From Risungbinella massiliensis (GTDB lineage Bacteria; Bacillota; Bacilli; Thermoactinomycetales; Thermoactinomycetaceae), in the NCBI RefSeq assembly GCF_000942395.1, contig NZ_LN812102.1, positions 279,358 through 343,357 of the forward strand: 64,000 nt of DNA. Direction: 5' to 3'. Below, piece after piece: positions 1 through 8,365 of this stretch; position 1 is the stretch's first letter, and every line of letters begins with the position of its first letter. The notes beneath the pieces were generated by a model. The model was given only the letters and a program-made list of their open reading frames with translations, ran no database searches and was not told the DNA's origin. The position numbers and the translations under genes are program-made.

Positions 1-300
1 TAGGGCACTGATGGTGATAGCACAGTATTTGATATTCTTTAAAGAATATACAGATAATTCAGAAAACGCCTGTTTCTTGTCAATATAGCTTAAAAGTTTT
101 AAAGTCTGGTACAATGCAACGAAAAATACTAACGCTGTTACATACAAGCCGATCAAAAACGGATATTGCAAAAAAGCTAACTTTGGATTTAATTCTGCAA
201 AAAATTCAGCTATCCTAGGTAACAAAAATATACACAAAGCAAGAACAGGGAGTCCCATGAGAACAACAACGAACTTTAAAAAGAAGGTTTCTCGTTTCAT
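1..300 (-). CDS. DUF2975 family membrane protein (partial, C-terminus outside window)
   Basis: The first 100 residues of a minus-strand gene are present; the rest lies before base 1. Two hydrophobic membrane segments are visible (about residues 8-28 and 45-65), followed by a stretch with YIDKKQAFS, which is characteristic of DUF2975 proteins such as Bacillus YoaS. The ATG is preceded by GAGGTG with good spacing. In relatives this gene is usually followed by a small Cro/CI-type regulator, which would lie outside the window. No biochemical role is established; family assignment is from remembered sequence character. Confidence 0.72.
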   Translation of the reverse strand, partial: MKRETFFLKFVVVLMGLPVLALCIFLLPRIAEFFAELNPKLAFLQYPFLIGLYVTALVFFVALYQTLKLLSYIDKKQAFSELSVYSLKNIKYCAITISAL

Positions 301-655
301 AAAAAAGCACCTCACTTATTTATTGTCAATTTGAATTTAACACACGTTTTATCGTTTTACAATAAATAATTACTGATTATGATTACATTTTTATCGATAT
401 GTTAATATCTCTTTAATTTTAGACAAAGATAAAAAAGCATTCCTCATTACAAAGAAATGCTCTATAACTTAAATATTCATGGTTTTAATCAGTCCCACAA
501 CAAAATAATCTATAACTCCTATACTCGCTAAAATGAAAAAGCACTTTTATAGCTGGTTTATGTTATCTGTTACTCTAAAAATTCTCCAAAAGGTCTAGGA
601 CTCTCTACTAGCTTAGAAGATTAAAGATGACATCACCAACCCTGTGGAGTCTCCA
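301..655. other. Intergenic region, no gene seen
   Basis: AT-rich spacer of 355 bases between the DUF2975 gene (promoter side) and the 3' end of the SDR gene. Apart from a weak terminator-like hairpin at 431-461 I see no open frame with a ribosome site on either strand. Confidence 0.5.
431..461 (-). terminator. Possible intrinsic terminator of the SDR gene
   Basis: On the minus strand an imperfect stem (AGCATTTC with GGAATGCT, 10-base loop) is followed by TTTTTT. It is about 200 bases beyond the SDR stop codon, so the link is tentative. Confidence 0.35.
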
Positions 656-1555
656 TCATGACTCAACCATCTCCCCACCATTTACATGTAAAATTTGACC
701 TGACACATAGGCAGAATCATCCGAAGCTAAGTATACGTAAGCAGGCGCCAATTCAAATGGTTGCCCAGCTCGCTTCATCGGTGTTTCTGTACCAAAAGTC
801 TTGACTCGTTCTTTAGAAAAAGTGGCTGGAATTAGTGGTGTCCAAATAGGTCCAGGCGCTACTCCATTTACTCGAATTCCTTTTTCTATCAAGGAAAGCG
901 ACAAAGAACGAGTAAAGGAGACGATCGCACCCTTTGTAGAGGAATAGTCGATTAGTTCTCTCTCTCCTCTATACGCAGCGACAGAGGTAGTGTTGATAAT
1001 CGAACTTCCCTTTCGTAAGTAAGGTAGAACAGCTTTTGTCATGTAAAAAAAGGAGAGGATATTAGTCTGAAACGTATTTTGTAACTGCTTCGCTGTAATA
1101 TCTAAGATGCTCTTTTGGGGAAATTGGACAGCATGATTATTCACCAGTGTATCAATCCGTCCAAACTTTTTGATAGCCTTTTTCACAACATAAATACATG
1201 AATCCTCTTTTCTCAAATCGGCTGCAATAATTTTACAACATCGCCCAAGCTCTTTTATTCTTTGTTTCGTCTCCCTAGCATCCCGATGTTCGTCCAAGTA
1301 GGCGATCACCACATCAGCACCTTCTTTTGCAAAAGCGATCGCAACAGCTCTCCCGATTCCACTATCTCCTCCTGTAACAATTGCTACTTTGTTTTTCAGC
1401 TTTTGACTCCCCATATATTTAGGGTTCTCTACAATAGGACGTGGTTCCATAAGATACTCAAAACCAGGTTGTCGATCTTGATGTTGTGGAGGAAACGAAA
1501 TGGGAATATTATCGCATTGTACTTCCCAACCGATATATGGATATGTAGGGTACAT
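656..1555 (-). CDS. SDR family NAD(P)-dependent oxidoreductase (YhdF/general-stress type)
   Basis: Cytoplasmic short-chain dehydrogenase of 299 residues. The cofactor motif TGGDSGIGRA is near residue 60, NNHAV stands in the NNAG position, and the catalytic YSSTK motif is near residue 205; the C-terminus ends in the usual GGEM. The N-terminal extension with PPQHQDRQPG is typical of the B. subtilis YhdF/YdaD stress-protein group, which supports the chosen ATG. That start is preceded by GAGGGGAG. The substrate is unknown; related enzymes are annotated as glucose-1-dehydrogenase-like. It is a single-gene unit. Confidence 0.88.
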   Translation of the reverse strand: MYPTYPYIGWEVQCDNIPISFPPQHQDRQPGFEYLMEPRPIVENPKYMGSQKLKNKVAIVTGGDSGIGRAVAIAFAKEGADVVIAYLDEHRDARETKQRIKELGRCCKIIAADLRKEDSCIYVVKKAIKKFGRIDTLVNNHAVQFPQKSILDITAKQLQNTFQTNILSFFYMTKAVLPYLRKGSSIINTTSVAAYRGERELIDYSSTKGAIVSFTRSLSLSLIEKGIRVNGVAPGPIWTPLIPATFSKERVKTFGTETPMKRAGQPFELAPAYVYLASDDSAYVSGQILHVNGGEMVES

Positions 1556-1692
1556 AAATACTCCCCTCTCTGATCACTTAATGGCATTCTATTCCGTTTG
1601 TATACACAGGTGCCCATCGATCATTAGTAGGGATTGAATTAACGATAAATCTAAATCAGAGGGGGCTTCCTTTTCAATTTAATGACTCTAAC

Positions 1693-1742
1693 AAAAACGT
1701 AGAAAAGCAGCCCAATAACTAGGATTGCTTTTCTACGTTTTT
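1693..1742. terminator. Perfect 17-bp inverted repeat, terminator
   Basis: The arms AAAAACGTAGAAAAGCA and its exact complement are separated by 16 bases, with A/T runs at both outer ends, so it can stop transcription in either direction. It lies just downstream of the minus-strand operon ending at 1867. Confidence 0.8.
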
Positions 1743-1866
1743 ATGGATTTTATGATAGATTAATCTCTAAATTCCGCTGAATTATTCTCTTCCCTATAGT
1801 CAAAATATTCAAGCTGAATGTATGGCGAATCTCTAACGCTTAGTATCAGTTAAATGAACTATCAAA

Positions 1867-2667
1867 TTAATCTAACGATGCTTCAACCTCTTCTAATTCC
1901 TCAGTAGTCTCCATCAGCTCTTCTCCAATGGTTCCCAATAGTTGTACATTATATATTTGATTTAATGGCAACAGAGCAACAGGATCTTTCTCCTTATCTA
2001 GAACAACTAGATTTCCATCTTGTAATGTAAATTGACTTAATCCAGACCACCAAAGCATATATTCCTCAAAATAGAGACCATCCTGATCTATCTCAACCAA
2101 GCCAAAAGAGACTCGTTCTCCTGCTTGAAGTTTGGACACTACCTCTTCCAAATAATAACTTGCTAACATCGCATCCAAAAGATTCCCTAATTCTTCCAAA
2201 CTAGGCAACTGATCATCTCGTAATGTTATCTTTTCATCTGTTAAAAGTTCCACTCTAAACTCTGTGACTACCTTCTTTACTTTACTGGCACTTGCATTGG
2301 TAATCTGATAAAAATTCCAACTAACACCACGCATCTCAGAAAATAACATAATACGCTCGTTATTTCCATGCTGTATCGATAACGCATTTTCATAGAGATT
2401 TACTGCAATCCAACGATTCTGATAACGTTTTACTGCATAGTAATTTGCGTAAAGCCAACTTACAACCAAAATCGCTAGTACTACATAAGCTAAGATGGAA
2501 ATCGATTTTCCTTGACTAATTGGTTCTTGAACACTTGTAACCAAGACAAACAAAACTGCCAAGTTAGCGGCTCCAAATATCGCTACTATTCTCCACCCCA
2601 TACTCATAAGCGGAAACTGCTGAATCAACTTTCCTTGTTCCGTTTCAACCTCCACAGCATCTCTCAT
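1867..2667 (-). CDS. Two-TM membrane protein of unknown function (DUF6585-like)
   Basis: This 266-residue protein has two adjacent membrane segments (about residues 25-45 and 55-75) followed by a soluble, beta-rich C-terminal part that alternates short strands and ends in an acidic tail rich in Glu. The layout of two helices followed by a PH-like beta domain resembles DUF6585 proteins, but I cannot confirm this. Its start codon overlaps the stop of the TPR gene by four bases (ATGA), so the two are translationally coupled. It is the last gene of a three-gene operon with a TPR-AAA+ ATPase, which suggests a shared membrane-associated process. Confidence 0.6.
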   Translation of the reverse strand: MRDAVEVETEQGKLIQQFPLMSMGWRIVAIFGAANLAVLFVLVTSVQEPISQGKSISILAYVVLAILVVSWLYANYYAVKRYQNRWIAVNLYENALSIQHGNNERIMLFSEMRGVSWNFYQITNASASKVKKVVTEFRVELLTDEKITLRDDQLPSLEELGNLLDAMLASYYLEEVVSKLQAGERVSFGLVEIDQDGLYFEEYMLWWSGLSQFTLQDGNLVVLDKEKDPVALLPLNQIYNVQLLGTIGEELMETTEELEEVEASLD

Positions 2668-3602
2668 TTTTTATAACTCCTCTCTTCTTTTTCTACCATT
2701 TTGCGAAACAATGGATCAACCAATACCACAAATAGAAAACCGATCGCATAGATGATTAATATTGGTATCGTTACGATCAACCCCAGAGTTGGGTTCGACT
2801 GAAATGCAAAGCCACAAATGAAGAGAAAAAACACAGTAGCAGGGAATATGAGCTCAATTTTTTTACCGAAACGCTGTATCCAAAAACTAATCTTCCACAA
2901 CAGCCCTATTCCTTTTTTGCGTGCTCCGATTGCTGCCGCAAAATGTTTTCGTAGCATTTCATCAGTAGGGTTTAGACGTACTGCCTCAAGTAAGGAAGGA
3001 TATGCTTTTTCTGCATCTTGAACATACTGCATGGTAAAGATTCCTTTGGCATAATGTGTGTCATATGCTTCTGGGTCTAGTGATACTGCCTGTTCGATTG
3101 CTTGTTCTGCTTCTTTAATTCTTCCAAGTTTTGCAAGCGTCAAACCAAGTAACGTGTAACAGGAGGCATCAAGAGGAGCTTGTTCTAATGCCTTCTCTAG
3201 ATGAAAGAGTGTTTGCTGGTAATCCTCTTTCTCTTCCCATAAAAAACTAGCATACCAGTAATGGGCTAAAAAGTTATCTGGTTCTAGCGTTAGAGCATAT
3301 CGAAAAGATTGCTCTGCCTCTTTTCTACTAAACTCATTGGATAGTAGCAAGCCATAATATGCATAAGCATCCGCATTCTCCGGATCAAGGGTAAGTGCTT
3401 GTTGCATTGACTCTACAGCTTGTAACTGTTGTCCTTGTTGATGATAGGCTTGTGCCAACAACTGATATAGATCGCTTTCTTGCGGATAGTTCTGTAATTG
3501 CTCCATCGTGAGCTGGATGGCGAGCTCTGGACGACGAAGCTCCAAAGCCCGCTCAATGCGCTCTAGTTGTGGGAGCAAAGGCAGATCGTGAACACGTTCC
3601 AT
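2664..3602 (-). CDS. Tetratricopeptide-repeat protein with C-terminal membrane anchor
   Basis: The 312-residue protein contains about five to six TPR units over residues 10-225, recognisable by the repeated pattern W/L-x2-L/G-x2-Y-x8-A/G-x6-A-x4-P, for example around YAYYGLLL and YTLLGLTLA. The C-terminal 80 residues form two membrane helices, so the TPR domain should be tethered at the membrane. It starts 14 bases after the TPR-AAA+ gene with AAAGGAG before the ATG, and overlaps the next gene. TPR domains normally dock proteins; here the likely partner is the co-transcribed ATPase (inference). Confidence 0.82.
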   Translation of the reverse strand: MERVHDLPLLPQLERIERALELRRPELAIQLTMEQLQNYPQESDLYQLLAQAYHQQGQQLQAVESMQQALTLDPENADAYAYYGLLLSNEFSRKEAEQSFRYALTLEPDNFLAHYWYASFLWEEKEDYQQTLFHLEKALEQAPLDASCYTLLGLTLAKLGRIKEAEQAIEQAVSLDPEAYDTHYAKGIFTMQYVQDAEKAYPSLLEAVRLNPTDEMLRKHFAAAIGARKKGIGLLWKISFWIQRFGKKIELIFPATVFFLFICGFAFQSNPTLGLIVTIPILIIYAIGFLFVVLVDPLFRKMVEKEERSYKK

Positions 3603-3616
3603 CTTGGAAAGCTCCT

Positions 3617-4942
3617 TTATTTCTTTAGATACTGAAGAATCTCATCATATACTCCAGACTCATTACTGTAAGTTGCATAATTTTTTGCGGTAGATAGCCA
3701 CTCGGTTGTACTTGGCTTGATCTTTTTGAGTGCATCCAATAAATGCTTTGTCTGGATCAATACCTTCTTACCGGACTTCATCACTTCCTGCAATACTAAA
3801 TCTGTTGCAGCATTACACACCCCACGGATATCTGCCCCAGAGAATTTTTCCATCTTTTTGGCCACTTTTACATAATCAATCGATTCCGTTGGTTTGTCCT
3901 TCAAGCAAATCTGGAGAATTTCTACACGAGCCTCTAGATCTGGTGGTGACACAAAGAGAACTCGATCAAATCTACCAGGACGACGTAACGCACTATCGAC
4001 AAACCAAGGAGTATTCGTAGCACCCAGAACGAGAATATTTTTGTTCTGTGAATGCACCCCATCTAATTCGCTTAATAGTTGGTTGGTAAGAGAGCGTGAG
4101 TGAGAAGAAGTTGCCTTTTGTCGGCTTCCACCTAAAGCATCTAACTCATCGATAAAGATAATAGTAGGGCTATTGCGGCGTGCTGTCTCGAAAATGCTGT
4201 GTAGATTACGTTCGCTCTGCCCGATATACATGTCTAAAATGTCGTGAATATTAATACTAATAAAATTGGCATTGCATTCTCCTGCTGTTGCTCGGGCAAT
4301 ATGTGTCTTTCCACATCCTGGAGGTCCATATAGGAGTAGTCCACCGCCTACCTGCTTGCCATAAGAGCGAAAAAGGTCTGGATTTTGTAATGGATACAAA
4401 ATTTGCATCCGAATATTCTCCTTCAATTCCTCCAAACCTCCGATACTTTCAAACGTAATCGTCGGCCGCTCCAAGAGATCATCATCTTCTGTATCTTCTT
4501 TTTTACGGAAATCAAGTACTTTGAGCTTTGGCTTCTCCTCTACCATAAAAGGTGCTAACTCACGCTGATACTCTTCATCGATCAACAAACGATCCAACTC
4601 TTGTGCTTTTTCGTAATAGCGAACAGCTTCCGTATACTCCCCTAAATGATAGTGAGATTTGGATAATAGAACATGCTGTGTAGCAGAAAGCGAGGATCCC
4701 TCTCCTTGTAGTAGTTCTTTGGCTTTATCAAATTGAGTCATCTGATAATAGACTTCTGCTAATTTTCCTTTGTTATCTAAATCAGTTGGGTCCTCTTGGA
4801 GAAGCTCCTCTAGATACTTCTTCGCTTCTTCCAATCTGCCTGCTTTTTGTAGAAGCGATGCAGCATATTGTTTTAATGGCTTGTTCTCTGGGCTTAGTTT
4901 TAATGCTTCTAAAATTGGTTGAATTTCGGCTTCATGATTCAC
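3617..4942 (-). CDS. TPR-AAA+ ATPase (CDC48/proteasome-ATPase-like fold)
   Basis: 441 residues. Residues 1-130 carry TPR-like helical repeats; residues 160-400 form a classical AAA domain. Walker A is GPPGCGKT at 206-213, Walker B IIFIDE at 261-266, sensor-1 GATN near 307, and the arginine fingers lie in ALRRPGRFDR near 320. The second-region-of-homology signature assigns it to classical AAA proteins rather than to ClpX- or Lon-type ATPases. No protease or membrane segment is fused to it. It is first in the operon with a membrane TPR protein and a second membrane protein, suggesting ATP-driven remodelling of a membrane-bound complex. The substrate is unknown. Confidence 0.85.
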   Translation of the reverse strand: MNHEAEIQPILEALKLSPENKPLKQYAASLLQKAGRLEEAKKYLEELLQEDPTDLDNKGKLAEVYYQMTQFDKAKELLQGEGSSLSATQHVLLSKSHYHLGEYTEAVRYYEKAQELDRLLIDEEYQRELAPFMVEEKPKLKVLDFRKKEDTEDDDLLERPTITFESIGGLEELKENIRMQILYPLQNPDLFRSYGKQVGGGLLLYGPPGCGKTHIARATAGECNANFISINIHDILDMYIGQSERNLHSIFETARRNSPTIIFIDELDALGGSRQKATSSHSRSLTNQLLSELDGVHSQNKNILVLGATNTPWFVDSALRRPGRFDRVLFVSPPDLEARVEILQICLKDKPTESIDYVKVAKKMEKFSGADIRGVCNAATDLVLQEVMKSGKKVLIQTKHLLDALKKIKPSTTEWLSTAKNYATYSNESGVYDEILQYLKK

Positions 4943-5025
4943 AACATTTCTCCTCCTGTTGAAGAATTCTCTCTACTCTTTTTGATTCATTCCATGAACT
5001 AATCTTTGATTCTCATCAATTCCCT

Positions 5026-5054
5026 TTGAGGAACTGACCAAAAAGTTGTATACT
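5026..5054 (+). promoter_or_regulatory. Sigma-A-type promoter of trhO
   Basis: TTGAGG and TATACT hexamers are separated by exactly 17 bases and lie about 40 bases before the trhO start codon. The divergent AAA+ operon starts at 4942, so the regulatory regions are shared. Confidence 0.6.
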
Positions 5055-5091
5055 ACCCTGTAGGACTTTTATGTAGAAAGCAGGGAGTACG

Positions 5092-6003
5092 ATGAATACA
5101 GAAAAACTTTATCGTGTTCTTCTATATTATAAATATGTAGACATTAAAAACCCAGAAGAAGTGACACAAGAACACAAAGAAGTATGTACAAAGATCGGTT
5201 TGAAAGGGAGAATTCACATCTCCAAAGAAGGAATTAACGGTACTTGTTCGGGTACGGTCGAGCAAACGGACCAGTACATTGAGTATATGCGAAATCATCC
5301 TTTGTTCCATGACATTTTCTTTAAAATCGATGAACATGATGGCCATGCTTTTAAAAAGCTACACGTACGCCATCGGCCTGAGATCGTAACTTGGAGACTA
5401 GGTAAAGAATTGAAGCCTCATGAAAAAACAGGTACCCATCTATCTCCCAAAGAATTTAATGAGCTACTCAAAAAAGAGGACGTTATCGTACTAGATGGAC
5501 GCAATGATTATGAATATGACCTTGGTCATTTTCGTGGTGCCATTCGTCCAGAAGTCGAAACAACCAAGGATTTTCCAAAGTGGATCCAAGAGAACCTTGG
5601 ACAGTATAAAGACAAAAAAATTATCACCTATTGTACAGGTGGAATCCGGTGCGAGATGTTGACTGCATATATGCTCGAAGAAGGTTTCCAAGACGTTTCG
5701 CAGCTAGATGGTGGAATTGTCACCTACGGAAAAGATCCAGAGGTAAAAGGAGAACTCTTCGATGGGAAATTGTATGTATTTGATGAGCGGATCTCTGTTC
5801 CAGTTAACCAAGTAGAAGAAGTGGTTGTTGGAAAGTGCTACCATTGTGGAACTCCTGCTGAAAAATATATTAACTGTAAATATGATATTTGCCATCATCA
5901 GCATATTGTTTGTCCCGAGTGCGACGAACAACATCATGGTTATTGTAAACCAGAATGCGAAGAAAAAGATCGAGAACTTCAAGCCAGCAAAAACAATAAC
6001 TAA
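5092..6003 (+). CDS. trhO: tRNA uridine(34) hydroxylase, rhodanese-fold (TrhO)
   Basis: The 303-residue protein belongs to the YceA/YbfQ group now known as TrhO, which uses prephenate-independent, oxygen-dependent chemistry to hydroxylate U34 of some tRNAs. It has an N-terminal acylphosphatase-like region, a rhodanese domain with the active-site loop CTGGIRC (Cys181), and a C-terminal cysteine/histidine cluster (CYHCG, CPEC, CKPEC). The length is normal for the Gram-positive form. AGGGAG precedes the ATG and a good promoter lies upstream. It is a single-gene unit closed by a strong terminator. Confidence 0.93.
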   Translation: MNTEKLYRVLLYYKYVDIKNPEEVTQEHKEVCTKIGLKGRIHISKEGINGTCSGTVEQTDQYIEYMRNHPLFHDIFFKIDEHDGHAFKKLHVRHRPEIVTWRLGKELKPHEKTGTHLSPKEFNELLKKEDVIVLDGRNDYEYDLGHFRGAIRPEVETTKDFPKWIQENLGQYKDKKIITYCTGGIRCEMLTAYMLEEGFQDVSQLDGGIVTYGKDPEVKGELFDGKLYVFDERISVPVNQVEEVVVGKCYHCGTPAEKYINCKYDICHHQHIVCPECDEQHHGYCKPECEEKDRELQASKNNN

Positions 6004-6022
6004 AGGAAAAATTCTAGCTTCA

Positions 6023-6064
6023 AACAAAAGTCCTAGATGCACAAACACATCTAGGACTTTTGTT
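6023..6064 (+). terminator. Intrinsic terminator after trhO
   Basis: A 17-bp perfect stem (ACAAAAGTCCTAGATG and complement) with an 8-base loop; the right arm ends in TTTTGTT. Confidence 0.85.
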
Positions 6065-6170
6065 ACCATTCATAATTATGAAATGAGATTAGCACAAGTA
6101 TTTTCTTAGAATTTATAAAATATAAAAACATAGAGCAAGCTTGACAACGAAGAAAGGAGTACACCACTCC

Positions 6171-7232
6171 ATGGAACCCTTGTTTTCTAGGAAATTACCA
6201 CCCAGCGTCAATCGAATCATCGCCAAATTTCCCGAAGAGGTGCAAGAATACTTTTGGGAGATGATTAGTGCAGAACGATCTCTACTCACCATCTCCAACT
6301 ACGCCTATGATTTCTCTCTTTTCTTTGAATTCCTTGAAAAGAGAGGGCAAGGATTAGAGCAAGCCAATGCCAGGACGATCAAACAATTTTTCCGTATGCT
6401 AGAAAATGGATACGAACGAACCGTACACGTTCCAATCCGACACATAAACGAACAAACAGGCGAAATTCGAGAAGAATGGATCGAGCGCAAACACTTTCGA
6501 GAAAATAGTAGAAGTGGGAAACAGCGCAAACAGGCATCCTTACGTTCGTTATTTCGATTTCTCGTGAAAGCTCGTATTCTAGACAAAGACCCAATGGAAG
6601 AATATGAGGATGTCAGCCTAAAAGCCCGTAATCGAAAAAAGGTCCCTGTTTTCTTAACCAAAGAAGAAGCTACCCGACTCATTCAGACCGTCGCCCAAGC
6701 CACACGTGACACCAATAGAAGCCGCTGGCTCAAAGTACGAGACTTGGCTATCCTGTTACTGTTACTCAACACAGGCATGCGTGTCTCTGAATGTGTGGGG
6801 CTGAATCAAAACAGTCTTCAGACCGACGGAGAGATCTATCGCCTTATCGTACTTGGTAAAGGCGGAAAAGAACGTATGCTGAAACTAAATCAGACTGCGA
6901 CCAATGCTCTATTAGCATATCTTGAGGTGAAACCAGATACAGAGTTAGATGCTTTATTTCTAAATAAAAACAGAGGGCGCATCAGTCGCAAAGCTATCTC
7001 CGAAATCGTGCACAAGTATGTTCGAGCTGCCAATTTACCACCAAAAGCTGCTAAAATCTCTCCGCACAAACTGCGTCACACCCTTGCCACCTTACTGCTC
7101 AGCAACGGGGAGAATATCCGTGTAGTACAGGAAATCTTAGGACACTCTAGCATCCAGACTACTCAGATTTATACACATGTTATCAATACAGAAAAAGATG
7201 AAGCATTGGATCGCTTAGATTTTTCCTTATAA
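6171..7232 (+). CDS. Tyrosine site-specific recombinase (XerS/XerC-like)
   Basis: Integrase-family recombinase of 353 residues from the chosen ATG. The open frame extends 30 bases further to a TTG, but GAAAGGAG lies 11 bases before the ATG at 6171 and decides the start. The N-terminal SAM-like core-binding domain covers about residues 15-150 and has a longer loop than XerC/XerD, as in the single-recombinase XerS group. The catalytic domain shows the Arg of GMRVSE, the Lys of GKGGKER, the HKLRH box, GH in LGHSS and the nucleophile Tyr in IYTHV, so it should be active. No phage or element genes surround it, which favours a housekeeping chromosome-dimer or lineage-specific role over an integrase. 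Confidence 0.88.
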   Translation: MEPLFSRKLPPSVNRIIAKFPEEVQEYFWEMISAERSLLTISNYAYDFSLFFEFLEKRGQGLEQANARTIKQFFRMLENGYERTVHVPIRHINEQTGEIREEWIERKHFRENSRSGKQRKQASLRSLFRFLVKARILDKDPMEEYEDVSLKARNRKKVPVFLTKEEATRLIQTVAQATRDTNRSRWLKVRDLAILLLLLNTGMRVSECVGLNQNSLQTDGEIYRLIVLGKGGKERMLKLNQTATNALLAYLEVKPDTELDALFLNKNRGRISRKAISEIVHKYVRAANLPPKAAKISPHKLRHTLATLLLSNGENIRVVQEILGHSSIQTTQIYTHVINTEKDEALDRLDFSL

Positions 7233-7233
7233 T

Positions 7234-7297
7234 GCTTGTTGCTCTACCAGTTATTGAACCCACAAAGGATTTCAATAATTGGCATTGTATAACAAGC
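7234..7297 (+). terminator. Nested palindrome just after the recombinase gene
   Basis: The outer arms GCTTGTT/AACAAGC enclose an inner inverted repeat TTATTGAA/TTCAATAA with a 12-base centre, and the whole is followed by TTTTCTTTTG. This fits a terminator. The inner repeat also resembles a recombinase core site. Confidence 0.5.
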
Positions 7298-7346
7298 TTT
7301 TCTTTTGTTCTCAGAAAATAACGAAGATCATATTGCTAATTTAGTA

Positions 7347-7382
7347 TATATTCTGTTTATAATAAGGTATATTCTGTTTATA
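7347..7382 (+). repeat. Two 15-bp direct repeats before the small gene at 7410
   Basis: TATATTCTGTTTATA occurs exactly twice, at 7347-7361 and 7368-7382. The 21-base periodicity equals two DNA turns and suggests tandem binding sites on one face of the helix. Confidence 0.6.
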
Positions 7383-7409
7383 TAACATAAAAAAAGCGGA
7401 GGAATCCAA

Positions 7410-7619
7410 ATGAAATACAAAACATTTGTCTACAAGGTAAAAGGATTACTAGCAGTAAACCTAGAGCTAGTATGGGAAGTAGATAGCGCTGTTACCATGC
7501 ATAAAGGAAATGCCTTTCGCAAAAATGGTGTTCTTCAAGGATACATTAACAACATTGATTATGAAATAGATGATACCGGAACAGAACCGATCTTCTTGAT
7601 CAAGTATTATCTCAACTAG
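7410..7619 (+). CDS. Small protein of unknown function (69 aa)
   Basis: A soluble, beta-rich 69-residue protein with no membrane segment, cysteine or motif that I recognise. Translation is well supported by GGAGG at 7400 and an ATG eight bases later. Its message ends in an imperfect inverted repeat covering 7583-7648 (ACCGATC... with GATCGGT) that overlaps the stop codon and may terminate transcription. Tandem repeats upstream suggest its own control. Function is unknown. Confidence 0.65.
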   Translation: MKYKTFVYKVKGLLAVNLELVWEVDSAVTMHKGNAFRKNGVLQGYINNIDYEIDDTGTEPIFLIKYYLN

Positions 7620-7706
7620 AAAGATCGAGATAGTACTTGATCGGTTCTATATCAATAAACCACGAGAAGTTCGTGTTCATAATGAAAATATTATTTAAAC
7701 TCATCT

Positions 7707-8153
7707 TTAGCCATTATTCCTCATCCATTCCGAGAGTGGGATGATTCCGCCACTCGGATTCGATTTCCCCGGCAACTTCGCAATAAACTCCAATGAATTA
7801 CCATCTGGATCTTGAAAATAAATAGAAGCACTAGGCATCCAGCAATGCACAGAAGGTTCATTTGTCGTTTCGCGAAAATGATTCTGAAACTGTACTCCCT
7901 TCTCGCTATACTTCTCAATTATTTTGGGCAAATCTTCGAAATCAACTTGGAATGCAAAATGACGTACCGAAATCGGTGACACATCTGTTTCCCAAACTCC
8001 CAACATGTGCTCCCCAGGTTCTCCAATCCAATAAAATCGAACGCCACGCGAACTTGCAAGTGCTACTTCTAGCTCTAACACCTGTTCATAAAAGGCTGTT
8101 GCCTTCTCCAAACAGTTGGTTTCAATATGAGTTTCGAATAAGGATATTTTCAT
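7707..8153 (-). CDS. VOC (glyoxalase/bleomycin-resistance fold) protein
   Basis: 148 residues with the paired beta-alpha-beta-beta-beta modules of the vicinal-oxygen-chelate superfamily. Candidate metal ligands are His at residue 9 (ETHIETN), the HFAFQV segment near 85, and Glu in the closing FQDPDGNSLEFIA motif, which is the most diagnostic part. Such proteins act as isomerases, dioxygenases or antibiotic-binding proteins; the substrate cannot be told from the sequence. A GGAG lies before the ATG. It is a monocistronic gene between convergent neighbours. Confidence 0.82.
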   Translation of the reverse strand: MKISLFETHIETNCLEKATAFYEQVLELEVALASSRGVRFYWIGEPGEHMLGVWETDVSPISVRHFAFQVDFEDLPKIIEKYSEKGVQFQNHFRETTNEPSVHCWMPSASIYFQDPDGNSLEFIAKLPGKSNPSGGIIPLSEWMRNNG

Positions 8154-8275
8154 TCATTTGACTCCGATCTGCATGTCATAAATGATAGCTATTATCACTA
8201 AAATTCATTTGATTTTTTCCCCTTTCTTACCCCTTCCAATCATTTTGGGAAGATTACTTTTATTCACATATATAA

Positions 8276-8315
8276 CGAACTTACGTTTGTTCTTTTTCTT
8301 TTCATCCTGTATACT
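8276..8315 (+). promoter_or_regulatory. lexA promoter with SOS (LexA) box
   Basis: CGAAC-TTAC-GTTTG at 8276-8289 matches the Gram-positive SOS box. It overlaps the -35 element TTGTTC (8287-8292), which is 17 bases from the -10 TATACT (8310-8315). This is the arrangement expected for LexA autorepression. Confidence 0.85.
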
Positions 8316-8365
8316 ATTGCTAGATATAGACTTGGTCGGTATTAGAGAAAAAGGGAGATGAGAAC

